From positions 1 through 64,000 of the forward strand of contig JAKAZZ010000007.1 of the NCBI GenBank assembly GCA_021826315.1: a DNA stretch of 64,000 nucleotides, written 5' to 3'. Positions 1 through 9,063 of the stretch are shown here, in pieces; the stretch's first letter is position 1; each line of letters opens with the position of its first letter. This DNA comes from Actinomycetes bacterium. GTDB lineage: Bacteria > Actinomycetota > Acidimicrobiia > Acidimicrobiales > Acidimicrobiaceae. The notes under the pieces were generated by a model, which saw only the letters and a list, made by a program, of their open reading frames with translations, was not told the origin of the DNA and did no database searches. Position numbers and translations under genes: made by a program.

Positions 1-2
1 AC

Positions 3-3000
3 AGCGGTCCCGGTAACACCGAGTACGTATCAGATCCGATCACTGGCAGCTTCAAGACTCAAGGCTCTCTCCAAGGTGCAATCAACCTAGGTGCCCCGAC
101 GGTAGTAGCAAATAGCCTCGATCCAGTCTCTGGCAACGTTCTAATTACCTCGATGTTTGACTCTGCTCCAACCAACATTAACCAAGGCATCAACTCGGTA
201 AGCTACAACGCCTATCTATATGATGAGACTACGGGTGGACAACCTATTGCCACCCTCGACAACGTAATGCCAGGTTCAACCCTTACCTTCCAGGCTCACC
301 AGCCAAGGGTAGGTGACCAACTCGTTGTAGTTATCGATGCCAACTACAGCTACTATATGGCAGACATCCAAGGTGCCACTTCGGCCACAGTTAGGTCCAC
401 CTCGGCTGCTACTAGCTATAGCTACACCTCAGACTATGCAAATAGTGCCTTCCCATCCACTACGACACCAACAGTTGCAGCAATAGACAATACCAACTCC
501 AACTCAGCTAGTGTCAATGTGAGCTTTACCAATCCAAATGTAGCTATCACCAACCCACCTAAGAGTTGGACCATCTCTGGCTATAGAGTCGACCTCAATC
601 AGATAGGTACCGCAACAACCCTTATCTCGTCTCAGACCATCGGTGCCACTTGCCCAGCATTTGGTAGCCCAACTGGCCAAAACATCCTCGCCTATAACTG
701 CTCAAGCACATCTGCTGGTAACAACTACTCAGTTCTGGTGGGAGATCTCACATCAACGAACACCTATGGCATAACCATTACGCCCATCTACTCAGATGGC
801 AATGGCCATGTAGCATTTGGCCCAGCGCAATCTAGTGCTAACTTCACCCCAGCTACTGTTTCAACTTCAATCATTGCTACTCCAACGAACGTCAACTTCT
901 TACCTGGTGTTGATGCACAAGGTAACGCAGATGGAACTGTTGCCTTTAGCCCAAGTACGACAGTCTCGCCATCGCTAAAGCTAACTGGCTATGTCATTGT
1001 TCTTCTTGATAAAAATGGCAATCCAATCTCATATGCCAACGTTGGTGCAAGTACCTTCACCCACACCTTCAGTGGCCTAGATCAAACAGCCTCCTATGGT
1101 GCAGAAGTATATGCAACTTACAGCGATGGAAGCGTAGCCCTCGTCTCTTACCCAGGTAAAACGACGTCGCTCGTAGCTGAGATGGACAACAACAACCCAA
1201 TTGCAGTTCAAAACCTCATGCTCTCTGCAGATGGAACTGTTGGATCACTATATGCATCATGGACTAACCCAATCACTACCAATACGGGCTTTATGCCAGC
1301 TGGTAGCTATAGGGTAACCCTCTATGACTCAAGCAACAACGTCGTAGGCGGCTATCCAGTTATCGTTAGTGGTAGCACAAACAACTACACCTTCAACAAC
1401 CTCGATGCCAATAACACCTACCACGTAACAGTCACCCCTTACTACGGTTCAAATGGTGATGGCCACGTTGGTAAGTCAGTCACCTCTAGTGCAACTAGTC
1501 CAGAGTCAATTGCAATAAATGGTGTAACTACCCAAGAGGTCACCTCTACTACCAATCCAACCCAGAGCCTCGTAGTAGGCTTCAACGGTCAAGCCAACAC
1601 CAACTATCAGGTGTGGCTAAATGGCGAGCCGGCACAGATTGTAAATGTGACTAACGCTGGTCCACAGTCAGTTACCTTTAGCCAACTTGCCCCAGGTTCT
1701 TACAACCTCTACATCCAAGCAACTCAAAATGGTAACACCACTACCTATGAGCAAGACGGAGTAGTAGTAGTAAACCCACCGAACGAGGTCAACTCGCCAA
1801 AGCTAGTTACCACTGCGACAACAGCTACCCTGACATGGAACTCGCCAAATCAGGTTGTCTCAAATGTTGTAGGTGGAAAAGATCTCTCACCGGTATCTAA
1901 CTACCACTACAACATCACCATGGTTGATAGGACCACGAATGCTTACTTCCTCTTCTCAACAGCTGGAAATAGCTTCACAACCAATGTCTTGACCCCTGGT
2001 GATCTCTACGACTTCTCTATCACCTCGGTAGATGAGTACGGTAACGTATCGCCAGCTGCGGCCCTAAGTGCAGTAGCAGCCACTTCGCCAAGTGCAGTTA
2101 CAAATCTGCAACTTAGCTCCGATGGCAAAGACCCATCTGGAATCACGGTGAACTTCAATGCTCCAGGATCAACTGGTGGCCAGACGATAACTGGCTATGA
2201 GATCACTTGGTCACTAGATGGAGTTGTACAAGGTACAGCTAGCACTGCTGCTAACGTAGGCTCCTATGACATCTCGGGTGGCACAAATACCTTGATCCCG
2301 GGTGCAACCTATACCGTATCGGTAGCACCGACCTATGTTGATGTAAACACTGGAATGCCAGCGGTAGGTAGCAGTATCTCATCAGCTATCTATACAGTCC
2401 CAGCTGTACAGCAAGCATCATCGATCGCCCTTAGCCCAGTTGGATTTGGTGGCCTAGATGCCCACCTAGTCACAGGTGCTAACGACTATGCAAATAGCTA
2501 TGAGATCTCGCTATGGCAAGGGGGCGCTGTAGTAGATAGCGTCGTAGTAGACAAGAGCCAACTTACAAATGGTGCCTTTGACTACGTCTTCTCCCCACTA
2601 GATGCCAACCTTAGCTATAGCGTCTCGGTAACTAGCTTCTCTGGCGCTGGTGCTAGCGGATTTGCCTCTACGCCATTGGCAAATACGACATCTGTATCGC
2701 CATACAACGCAGATGTCTCTAACGTCTCAGTTACCTCTGATGGAAAAGCCCTACCAGATGCAACTGTGGCCTTTGATGGAACAACTGGTACCACCTATAA
2801 CGTCTCCCTCTTTGATGCAAATGGAAACAAAGCAGCAAGTGCCCAGGTAGTAGCAACCTCGAATGTGGTCTCGACCTCCTTTACCTCGCTCCAACCAGGT
2901 ATCTACAAGTTGGTAATCACCTCATCTACCACCGGTGGAGCAACGAATACCTTCGTCCTAGGTGGCGAGATAATCGTTGCAGCGCCAAATGCAGTATCTG

Positions 3001-6000
3001 CACTAAGCGCCACCGCCAATGGCTCAGCGAGCTTGAATGTAGCTTGGGGTACGCCAAATGCAGTACCTGCAAATGGAACCCTGGCTCCCTCGACTGGTTA
3101 TAGGTACGTCGTCTCGTATGTAAATAACTCAGTTGCTAACTCAACGCCGATAAATGAGACAGTAACGGGTAATTCAACCACCCTTACAAACCTTGTTCCA
3201 GGAGATACCTACTCCATCTCGGTCAATGCAATTGACCAATATGGAAATTCAGGTAGCGCAGTTAGCACAACTGCTATCCCTGTAGCTATCCCATCTGCGC
3301 CAACGAACCTTTCTGCAACCGAGAAGGCCAATGCAATTGACCTTTCCTTTGGTGCGCCAGCAAATTCCGAAGGCCAGATGCTTACTGGTAACTACAAGAT
3401 CACCTATACCGATACGACAACTAACGTTCCGAACTCTGTCATCGCAACGCCGACACAGCTGATCAAAGATGGTCCATACACCTATACCATCCCTGCAGGC
3501 GATCTCACCCTTGGTCATAGCTACACAGTTAGCGTCCAAGCTGAGTACAGCGACGCTGTAACTGGCAAGGTTGCTTATGGCGAGGCTTCTACTAGCTCAT
3601 CAGTTACCATCCCAGAGCCAATCTCAGCATCGTCAATTGCTGTTGGTGCAACACAATCTGGTCTAAATGTCACAGTTGGTGCTGCTCTATCAACAGGGAC
3701 TTACTCGGCTCCAATGAGCTATGAGATCGACATCTATGCAAGTGGTAATACAACAACCCCAGTTGCTACACAGATCGTCGATACCTCAAGCTTCACAAAG
3801 GGTCTAGATACAGTCAACTTCTCCAACCTCGAGTCCTCGATTGGCTATGTCGCAAGCGTAACTCCATTTAGTGGTGTAGGTGGAAGTGGCACACCTGGAG
3901 ATGCAATCTGGTTCAACAACCCAGTAATGCCATATCCTGCTGCGCTCAACAACGTGACCCTAACATCTGCTAACTCTTCTGCTAGTCCAGATGTTGTTGT
4001 CTCATTTGATCCAACTGCAAATACCACCTATGAGGTATCGCTACTAAATAGCGCTGGTACCAAGGTCCTCTATGGCCCAGCTACCACAACAGCGACCTCT
4101 ACAGCTAAGACACAAGATACCTTCACCTCGGTAGCCCCAGGGATCTATACCTTAGAGATCACCTACAGCCAGCCAGGTGGTGGAAGTGGAACCTACTACG
4201 CCTATAACCAATACGTAGTAGCTGCTCCAAATCCAGTATCTTCCCTATCGGCAACTGCTAGTGGACCATCTGCTATCACTGTCAACTGGGGTGCTCCAAA
4301 TCCAGTAAGCACCAATGGAGTCCTAGCTCCTGCATCGGGTTACACCTACTTTGTTACCTATACGGACATGTCGGTAACTGGTGCGAAGCCAGTAACCATA
4401 GAAGTGACTGGAACCTCCACAACACTTACTGGCCTTACAGCTGGAGATCAATACTCGATCTCAGTTGCCACTAGAGATCAATACGGAAATCTCTCTGTTC
4501 CAGTTATGACCTCTGCCACCGCAGTTGGACTACCTGGTACAGTTCAAGACCTATCCCTAAATCAGGTGGCAAATGGACTTGTTGTAAACTTCAAGGCTCC
4601 AACTGAGACCTCGGGTCAATCTCTAACTGGTAGCTACCAGCTCACCTACACTGATCAAAACAGTGGCCAAGCAACAACCATCATGATCGATCCACCTGTA
4701 GCTTCAAATGGCGTAATCAGCTATGCGATCCCAGGTGGTAACAACTCGCTCATGGTAGGAGATACCTACTTGGTCTCAGTTGCTCCTCAGTACAAGGATC
4801 TAGCAAATGGATCAAACCTAGTGATAGGTACTCCAGTTGCTATAAGTGCTCAGGTAATAGCTGGCCCTGGGCTAGTAAATAACCTCTCGGCGATGATGTA
4901 TGACAGGTACCTCTCGGCTAGCTGGTCCCCATCAAATATGGGCTCTCCTGCAACTAGCTACATAGTTACCCTCACAGATACAACGACCAATGTGGTTACT
5001 TCCTACCAGACCACAGCTACGACCTATGTCACTCCTTCTCAATTGAAGGCTGGAGATGTATACAACGTCGCAGTTGTAGCAGTGAACCAATATGGCAAAT
5101 CTGCTCCAGCTACAGTTGTGGCCCAAGAGCTCAACTCGAACATCCAAGATGTTGCCACACAAGTTCCTGAGGTGCTCGACTCAACTGGTCATGCACCTAC
5201 CACAGGTACTGTAAATGTCGCTTTCCTACAGCCTGCATCTCCTGCTGGAACACAGATCACCTCTTATTCGGTAAGCCTGTTCAATCCAACAACAAATGCA
5301 GTCGTAGCAACGACGATGGTTCCAGCATCTAGCCTTACTGCTGGGCTAACTGCCTCCTTTAGCGGTATTGCCAATGGCCAGATGCTAGAGGCTGGTGTAT
5401 CTGCAATAACTAGCGACGGTGGAAGCTTCGCCTATGATCCAAGCAACGTCATCACAACGAGTGGCCTGCCATTTGCGCCTAGTAACCTAAGCGCAAGCGC
5501 GACAGGTGCAAGCGGAAAGGTAGACCTCTCCTGGCTAGCTGGTGGAGATAACTACTCAGCGATTACTGACTATGTCATCTACTACGGCCAAGTTGGATCA
5601 AATGGTCAGGTAACTAGCTATCAGAAGCTAGATACCATGGGTACCAAGACCAACTTCGTGGTATCTGGTCTACAAAATGGAGTGCAATATGGCTTCTATG
5701 TAGTACCAGTAAATGCCAATGGCATGGGAGAAGCCTCATCTGTAGTAAATGCAATGAGTTATGCAGCCTTTACAACGGGTGCTACCTTGGGACCAGTAAC
5801 TGCAATGGGTGCAGATTCATCTGCAAACGTTACATTTGCCCAAGTTCCAAATGCGCAGATGCCGACCTTCTATACCATTAGCTACTACGACACCTCAGTT
5901 GCTAGCTCACCTACGACAAGTGTCGATGTTCCAGCATCTGTAGTTACTGCCTCTGGTAGTGGTGCTGTGACCTACAAGATCGCTGGCCTTACAAATGGTG

Positions 6001-7520
6001 ATAACTACAAGTTCACCGTAACTTCCTATAGCGGATATGTAGGAAACACAAATCCTGGTGGATCTGAGGTAGTAGGTACTGCTACTGCTACGCCAAATAT
6101 CGTTCCAACTGCCCCTGTGATTACAACAGTTGCAGGTGGGCCACAGGCCCTGACGGTCACCTATACCGCTGGTATCTCGGCTTCACCGGTAACGAATTAC
6201 ACCATCAACGCTTATGCGCCAAATGGTGTCAAAGCTGGAAGTGTAACACTTCCTGCAAATGGCTCGGTTGGAACCATCAACGGCCTAGTAGATGGTACGA
6301 CCTATAAGGTTGTCGTAGATGAGAACACCGTTGTTGGATCTAGCCCAAGTGCCCCGGCCTTTGGGACTCCATATAGTGCTCCTACGGTTGCCAACAAGGT
6401 CGCAACCGTTGCACCTGGTAACGCAGCAGCTACCATCAACTTCCAAGCAGCTACCCCAACTGATCCAGCTTCACCAGTTGCTGGCTATGAGATCATCTAT
6501 GGACCTACAGCTACAGGATTTACCTCAACCAAGATCGTCCCTGCGACAGAGGTATCCCTAGGCGGTAATGGAACCATAACTGATACCATCGCTGGGCTTA
6601 CAAATGGAACGAACTACACCTTCCAAGTTGAGGCATTTGCTGGTAGTCAAGGAAATGTCAATGCTGAGACCAACTACAACCCAGTTGCAGCTACCCCAGT
6701 TGCTCCAGTTGCTCCAGTTTCCCCATCAGCTCCATCACAGCTACCTGCACAGGGTTACTACATGGTGGCATCTGACGGTGGAATCTTCACCTTCGGACCT
6801 AACCTCCAATTCCACGGCTCACTTGGCGATCTCCAGCTAAATAGGCCAATAGTTGGTATGGCTGGTCTACCCGATGCCTCTGGTTACTGGTTAGTCGCCC
6901 AAGATGGTGGAGTATTTGCCATCAACACCTCGGTCTACTACGGCTCACTTGGTAAAACCAATGACCCTAACGATCCAAATGGTGTTATCGGCATGGCAGC
7001 TAATGGAACCAAGGGTTACTGGATTGCAGATAGCAAGGGCTATGTCTATGGCTTTGGTAATGCTCCAGTCTTCTCTAACCCAATTGCTGGAACTGTAAAT
7101 GATATCGTCTCGATCATTGCTACCCCAGATGGTGGCGGGTACTACCTGATCGGTGCCGATGGTGGAGTATTTGCCTACGGTGATGCTACCTACTACGGTT
7201 CGCTTCCAGGAATGAAGATCACACCTAACCAACCAATCGTTGGAGCTGCTCTTACAGCTGATGGAAAGGGCTACTACCTAGTTGGAAAAGACGGTGGAGT
7301 CTTCGCCTTTGGTGATGCACAGTTCTATGGTTCAACCGGCGCAATAAAGCTGAATGCTCCGATTGTGGGAATGGCTATCGACCCAACCAATGGTGGCTAT
7401 GACCTCTTCGCAGCTGACGGTGGAGTCTTCACCTTCGATCCAAATGGAGCAAATGGCTTCTACGGTTCGATGGGTGGACAGCACCTCAACCAACCAATAG
7501 TCGGTGGCACCACCTACTAA
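3..7520 (+). CDS. Giant secreted fibronectin-III/propeller-repeat protein, 5' end outside window
   Basis: The frame is open from the first codon of the window (position 3), so the methionine at 153 is only an internal Met and the real start lies upstream; 2,505 codons are visible. The protein is rich in Thr, Ser, Asn, Gly and Ala and consists of tandem beta-sandwich units of fibronectin-III type, with recurring motifs such as PSAPTNLS, GYEITW, LTPGDLYDFSIT and DQYGN. Four-domain blocks repeat about every 1.2 kb (see repeat entries). The last 255 residues are six copies of a ~43-residue unit of the form GYYLVGKDGGVFAFGDAQFYG, probably beta-propeller blades. No LPXTG motif or C-terminal membrane anchor is seen. 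The likely role, adhesion or a cell-surface/biofilm matrix protein, is inference from architecture. Pro CCA and Val GTA look unusually favoured compared with the neighbouring genes. A terminator for this strand is not obvious. Confidence 0.85.
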   Translation, partial: SGPGNTEYVSDPITGSFKTQGSLQGAINLGAPTVVANSLDPVSGNVLITSMFDSAPTNINQGINSVSYNAYLYDETTGGQPIATLDNVMPGSTLTFQAHQPRVGDQLVVVIDANYSYYMADIQGATSATVRSTSAATSYSYTSDYANSAFPSTTTPTVAAIDNTNSNSASVNVSFTNPNVAITNPPKSWTISGYRVDLNQIGTATTLISSQTIGATCPAFGSPTGQNILAYNCSSTSAGNNYSVLVGDLTSTNTYGITITPIYSDGNGHVAFGPAQSSANFTPATVSTSIIATPTNVNFLPGVDAQGNADGTVAFSPSTTVSPSLKLTGYVIVLLDKNGNPISYANVGASTFTHTFSGLDQTASYGAEVYATYSDGSVALVSYPGKTTSLVAEMDNNNPIAVQNLMLSADGTVGSLYASWTNPITTNTGFMPAGSYRVTLYDSSNNVVGGYPVIVSGSTNNYTFNNLDANNTYHVTVTPYYGSNGDGHVGKSVTSSATSPESIAINGVTTQEVTSTTNPTQSLVVGFNGQANTNYQVWLNGEPAQIVNVTNAGPQSVTFSQLAPGSYNLYIQATQNGNTTTYEQDGVVVVNPPNEVNSPKLVTTATTATLTWNSPNQVVSNVVGGKDLSPVSNYHYNITMVDRTTNAYFLFSTAGNSFTTNVLTPGDLYDFSITSVDEYGNVSPAAALSAVAATSPSAVTNLQLSSDGKDPSGITVNFNAPGSTGGQTITGYEITWSLDGVVQGTASTAANVGSYDISGGTNTLIPGATYTVSVAPTYVDVNTGMPAVGSSISSAIYTVPAVQQASSIALSPVGFGGLDAHLVTGANDYANSYEISLWQGGAVVDSVVVDKSQLTNGAFDYVFSPLDANLSYSVSVTSFSGAGASGFASTPLANTTSVSPYNADVSNVSVTSDGKALPDATVAFDGTTGTTYNVSLFDANGNKAASAQVVATSNVVSTSFTSLQPGIYKLVITSSTTGGATNTFVLGGEIIVAAPNAVSALSATANGSASLNVAWGTPNAVPANGTLAPSTGYRYVVSYVNNSVANSTPINETVTGNSTTLTNLVPGDTYSISVNAIDQYGNSGSAVSTTAIPVAIPSAPTNLSATEKANAIDLSFGAPANSEGQMLTGNYKITYTDTTTNVPNSVIATPTQLIKDGPYTYTIPAGDLTLGHSYTVSVQAEYSDAVTGKVAYGEASTSSSVTIPEPISASSIAVGATQSGLNVTVGAALSTGTYSAPMSYEIDIYASGNTTTPVATQIVDTSSFTKGLDTVNFSNLESSIGYVASVTPFSGVGGSGTPGDAIWFNNPVMPYPAALNNVTLTSANSSASPDVVVSFDPTANTTYEVSLLNSAGTKVLYGPATTTATSTAKTQDTFTSVAPGIYTLEITYSQPGGGSGTYYAYNQYVVAAPNPVSSLSATASGPSAITVNWGAPNPVSTNGVLAPASGYTYFVTYTDMSVTGAKPVTIEVTGTSTTLTGLTAGDQYSISVATRDQYGNLSVPVMTSATAVGLPGTVQDLSLNQVANGLVVNFKAPTETSGQSLTGSYQLTYTDQNSGQATTIMIDPPVASNGVISYAIPGGNNSLMVGDTYLVSVAPQYKDLANGSNLVIGTPVAISAQVIAGPGLVNNLSAMMYDRYLSASWSPSNMGSPATSYIVTLTDTTTNVVTSYQTTATTYVTPSQLKAGDVYNVAVVAVNQYGKSAPATVVAQELNSNIQDVATQVPEVLDSTGHAPTTGTVNVAFLQPASPAGTQITSYSVSLFNPTTNAVVATTMVPASSLTAGLTASFSGIANGQMLEAGVSAITSDGGSFAYDPSNVITTSGLPFAPSNLSASATGASGKVDLSWLAGGDNYSAITDYVIYYGQVGSNGQVTSYQKLDTMGTKTNFVVSGLQNGVQYGFYVVPVNANGMGEASSVVNAMSYAAFTTGATLGPVTAMGADSSANVTFAQVPNAQMPTFYTISYYDTSVASSPTTSVDVPASVVTASGSGAVTYKIAGLTNGDNYKFTVTSYSGYVGNTNPGGSEVVGTATATPNIVPTAPVITTVAGGPQALTVTYTAGISASPVTNYTINAYAPNGVKAGSVTLPANGSVGTINGLVDGTTYKVVVDENTVVGSSPSAPAFGTPYSAPTVANKVATVAPGNAAATINFQAATPTDPASPVAGYEIIYGPTATGFTSTKIVPATEVSLGGNGTITDTIAGLTNGTNYTFQVEAFAGSQGNVNAETNYNPVAATPVAPVAPVSPSAPSQLPAQGYYMVASDGGIFTFGPNLQFHGSLGDLQLNRPIVGMAGLPDASGYWLVAQDGGVFAINTSVYYGSLGKTNDPNDPNGVIGMAANGTKGYWIADSKGYVYGFGNAPVFSNPIAGTVNDIVSIIATPDGGGYYLIGADGGVFAYGDATYYGSLPGMKITPNQPIVGAALTADGKGYYLVGKDGGVFAFGDAQFYGSTGAIKLNAPIVGMAIDPTNGGYDLFAADGGVFTFDPNGANGFYGSMGGQHLNQPIVGGTTY
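1200..4535 (+). repeat. Fibronectin-III super-repeat, about 1.2 kb per unit
   Basis: Equivalent points are Ile 1200 (AVQNLML), Ser 2091 (AVTNLQL), Ser 3294 (APTNLSA) and Gly 4536 (TVQDLSL). Units 2091-3293 (401 codons) and 3294-4535 (414 codons) have the same order: an AVTNL-type Fn3 domain; a domain opening ASSIA; a short domain with YNVSLFDANGNK / YEVSLLNSAGTK ending PGIYKLVI / PGIYTLEI; and a domain opening VAAPN.VS.LSA with DQYGN. The first block (1200-2090) lacks the second domain, and after 4536 the pattern collapses to shorter units. This indicates growth by duplication of a multi-domain block rather than of single Fn3 domains. Confidence 0.75.
6753..7517 (+). repeat. Six-copy GYxxVxxDGGVFxFGDAxFYGS repeat
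   Basis: Units start at the Gly codons at 6753, 6882, 7014, 7137, 7269 and 7395, a 123-132 bp period (41-44 residues), and fill the C terminus of the giant protein to its stop. Core: G-Y-[YW]-[LM]-V-x2-DGG-[VI]-F-x-[FY]-G-x2-x-[FY]-[YH]-G-S, then a loop and [PN]-[IV]-VG[MA]. Unit 3 is the most divergent (GYWIADSKGYVYGFGNAPVF). The pattern suits a six-bladed propeller; the fold is inference. Confidence 0.8.
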
Positions 7521-7632
7521 AGGTAGCTCGCTAAGAGAAGATACAGATAGGAGGGAGTTCTAACTAGATAGTAGGACTCCCACTATCAAAGCAGTCTTCT
7601 AAAGATCCCTTACAAGATTCAAAAGCGTGACG

Positions 7633-7672
7633 ACAAAAAATAAGAGGGAGGACCTAAAAAGATCCTCCCTCT
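7633..7672 (-). terminator. Rho-independent terminator, minus strand
   Basis: AGAGGGAGGA (7643-7652) and TCCTCCCTCT (7663-7672) form a perfect 10-bp stem. Read on the minus strand, the stem is followed by a run of six T (complement of A 7635-7640). This would end minus-strand transcripts coming from the 7749-7940 gene and possibly from aspS-rarA. Confidence 0.75.
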
Positions 7673-7680
7673 CAGTTAGA

Positions 7681-7747
7681 TAGGTTTCCTTTCAAGAAAC
7701 GGCTCACTGCGATCCTATATTAGGGTCGCAGTGGTCGTTTAAACCTA
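7681..7747. repeat. Nested inverted repeats after the small minus-strand gene
   Basis: Inner stem: CACTGCGATCCTA (7705-7717) pairs with TAGGGTCGCAGTG (7721-7733), 13 bp with one G-T pair and a three-base loop. Outer arms TAGGTTT (7681-7687) and AAACCTA (7741-7747) also pair. It abuts the stop codon of the 7749-7940 gene and lies before the minus-strand terminator. It may stabilise the 3' end of that mRNA; no T-run follows on either strand. Confidence 0.5.
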
Positions 7748-7748
7748 C

Positions 7749-7940
7749 CTAGGCGTATACCTTTCCACCTGAAGCTAGCGTTGAAAGAGCGCTCGATGAA
7801 GGGGTAGAGGTAGCCTTAGCGCCGCCTGGTTCGACTCCATGGTCGCCATCGCCGTCCTTCTTACCACCTGTTGCACCGGTTACCTGTGATGTGGTTGGTT
7901 GTGGGGCTACTGGTGGTGTTGTTGTAGCGGATACGTTCAT
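7749..7940 (-). CDS. Small Thr/Pro/Gly-rich protein with DxDxD motif
   Basis: A 63-residue protein I cannot assign to a family. It is supported as a gene by a strong ribosome-binding site, AAGGAGAG, just before the ATG on the minus strand, by its own spacing from rarA (about 100 bp) and by a terminator downstream. The N-terminal half is Thr/Pro/Val/Ala-rich; the middle holds KKDGDGDHGVEPGG, whose alternating Asp residues resemble a calcium-binding loop; the C terminus is Ser/Ala-rich and ends GGKVYA. There is no signal peptide or membrane segment. Function unknown; metal binding is only suggested by the acidic motif. Confidence 0.6.
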   Translation of the reverse strand: MNVSATTTPPVAPQPTTSQVTGATGGKKDGDGDHGVEPGGAKATSTPSSSALSTLASGGKVYA

Positions 7941-8042
7941 CTCTCTCCTTAGGATTGAAGTTCCTGTTCACCTATAGGGTCGTCGCTACCTGAAGATTGC
8001 TTTAATTGGAACGCTCAGCTTGCCTTCAGGTTGGAGAAAGTG

Positions 8043-9062
8043 TTACTTGGAGAGTTCGTTATAGAGGTCATAGCTTTCGCGTGACTTCGGTGATCGCGAA
8101 AATGCTAGGACGACGTGACCCAAAATAATGCGAGCTTCAGGCATACCAACAGATTCGCAGGAAGTTAATGCCGAAGTTGCCAGCGTAAGGGCACTATTAT
8201 CTGCGAGTGAAATATCTTCTGATGCGAAGATCACGAGGCGACGGGCAATAAATTTCGGATCTTCACCTAGAGAAAGCGCTTCAACTAAAGCTCGCATGGC
8301 GTTGTTTTCGTCAGAGGCACGCATCGCTTTAATGAGTTTCGAGGCGAGATCGTAGTGTTTGTCGTCGTCAATGAAGCTTGAGTTTGTCGTAAGTTGATCA
8401 ATTAGATTCTTGATATTTTGGTCACGATTATCCCCCTTGTGTGCCTCGACATAAGAGAGCAGTCGGAGACCTTGCCTGATATCGCTGCCGACTCTGTCGG
8501 CGATCAGGTCTAAGAGTTGCGGGTCTAGCGCGGTGCCGATCCGCTTTGCAGTACGACTCAGGATCAACCTCATTTCACTTGGATTGGGCGGTGCAACTTC
8601 AAAGATGTCAAATCTGGATACCAAAGCCCTTGAGAGTGAGTGATGGGGAGATTCGGTAGTTGTCCCTATCAACTCGATCTTTCCGGTCTCAATGGGCTCG
8701 AGGATACTGTCTTGCTGTACCTTTGACAGGCGATGGATCTCATCAACTATCAAGATCTTTCGACTTTGAAAGAGAGACCTCTTGTCTGATTGAAGATTTT
8801 CGACCAGTCTTTTGACATCTCCAACGCTCAATGTAGAACCAGTGAAGTACTCGACGTCGCAATTTACCATTCTTGTTAATTGTCGTGCGAGGGTTGTTTT
8901 GCCACACCCCGGTGGCCCCTTGATAATAACGCTTATCGGAAGATTCGACGTTGCAATTGTATATAGTGGACCGTCAGGTGGATCTATGAGGTGCCGCCCG
9001 ACGACGATCTCGTCTAGATTTCTCGGCCTTACACGTTCACCAAGGGGAGCAAGATCGGACAC
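8043..9062 (-). CDS. rarA: RarA/MgsA-type AAA+ ATPase, short at the C terminus
   Basis: Replication-associated recombination protein of the RarA/MgsA/WRNIP1 family, an AAA+ ATPase that acts at stalled forks and single-strand DNA gaps. Visible are Walker A GPPGCGKT (residues 49-56), Walker B ILIVDEIH (103-110), sensor-1 region IGTTTESP and the Arg-finger segment SRALVSRFD, followed by the family's helical C-terminal region up to AFSRSPKSRESY. The protein is 339 residues, against roughly 430-450 usual for the family, so the distal part of the C-terminal oligomerisation domain is missing. The GTG start lies one base after the aspS TGA, so the two genes are translationally coupled. I saw no frame-shifted remainder in the ~100 bp before the next gene. 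Confidence 0.85.
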   Translation of the reverse strand: MSDLAPLGERVRPRNLDEIVVGRHLIDPPDGPLYTIATSNLPISVIIKGPPGCGKTTLARQLTRMVNCDVEYFTGSTLSVGDVKRLVENLQSDKRSLFQSRKILIVDEIHRLSKVQQDSILEPIETGKIELIGTTTESPHHSLSRALVSRFDIFEVAPPNPSEMRLILSRTAKRIGTALDPQLLDLIADRVGSDIRQGLRLLSYVEAHKGDNRDQNIKNLIDQLTTNSSFIDDDKHYDLASKLIKAMRASDENNAMRALVEALSLGEDPKFIARRLVIFASEDISLADNSALTLATSALTSCESVGMPEARIILGHVVLAFSRSPKSRESYDLYNELSK

Positions 9063-9063
9063 T

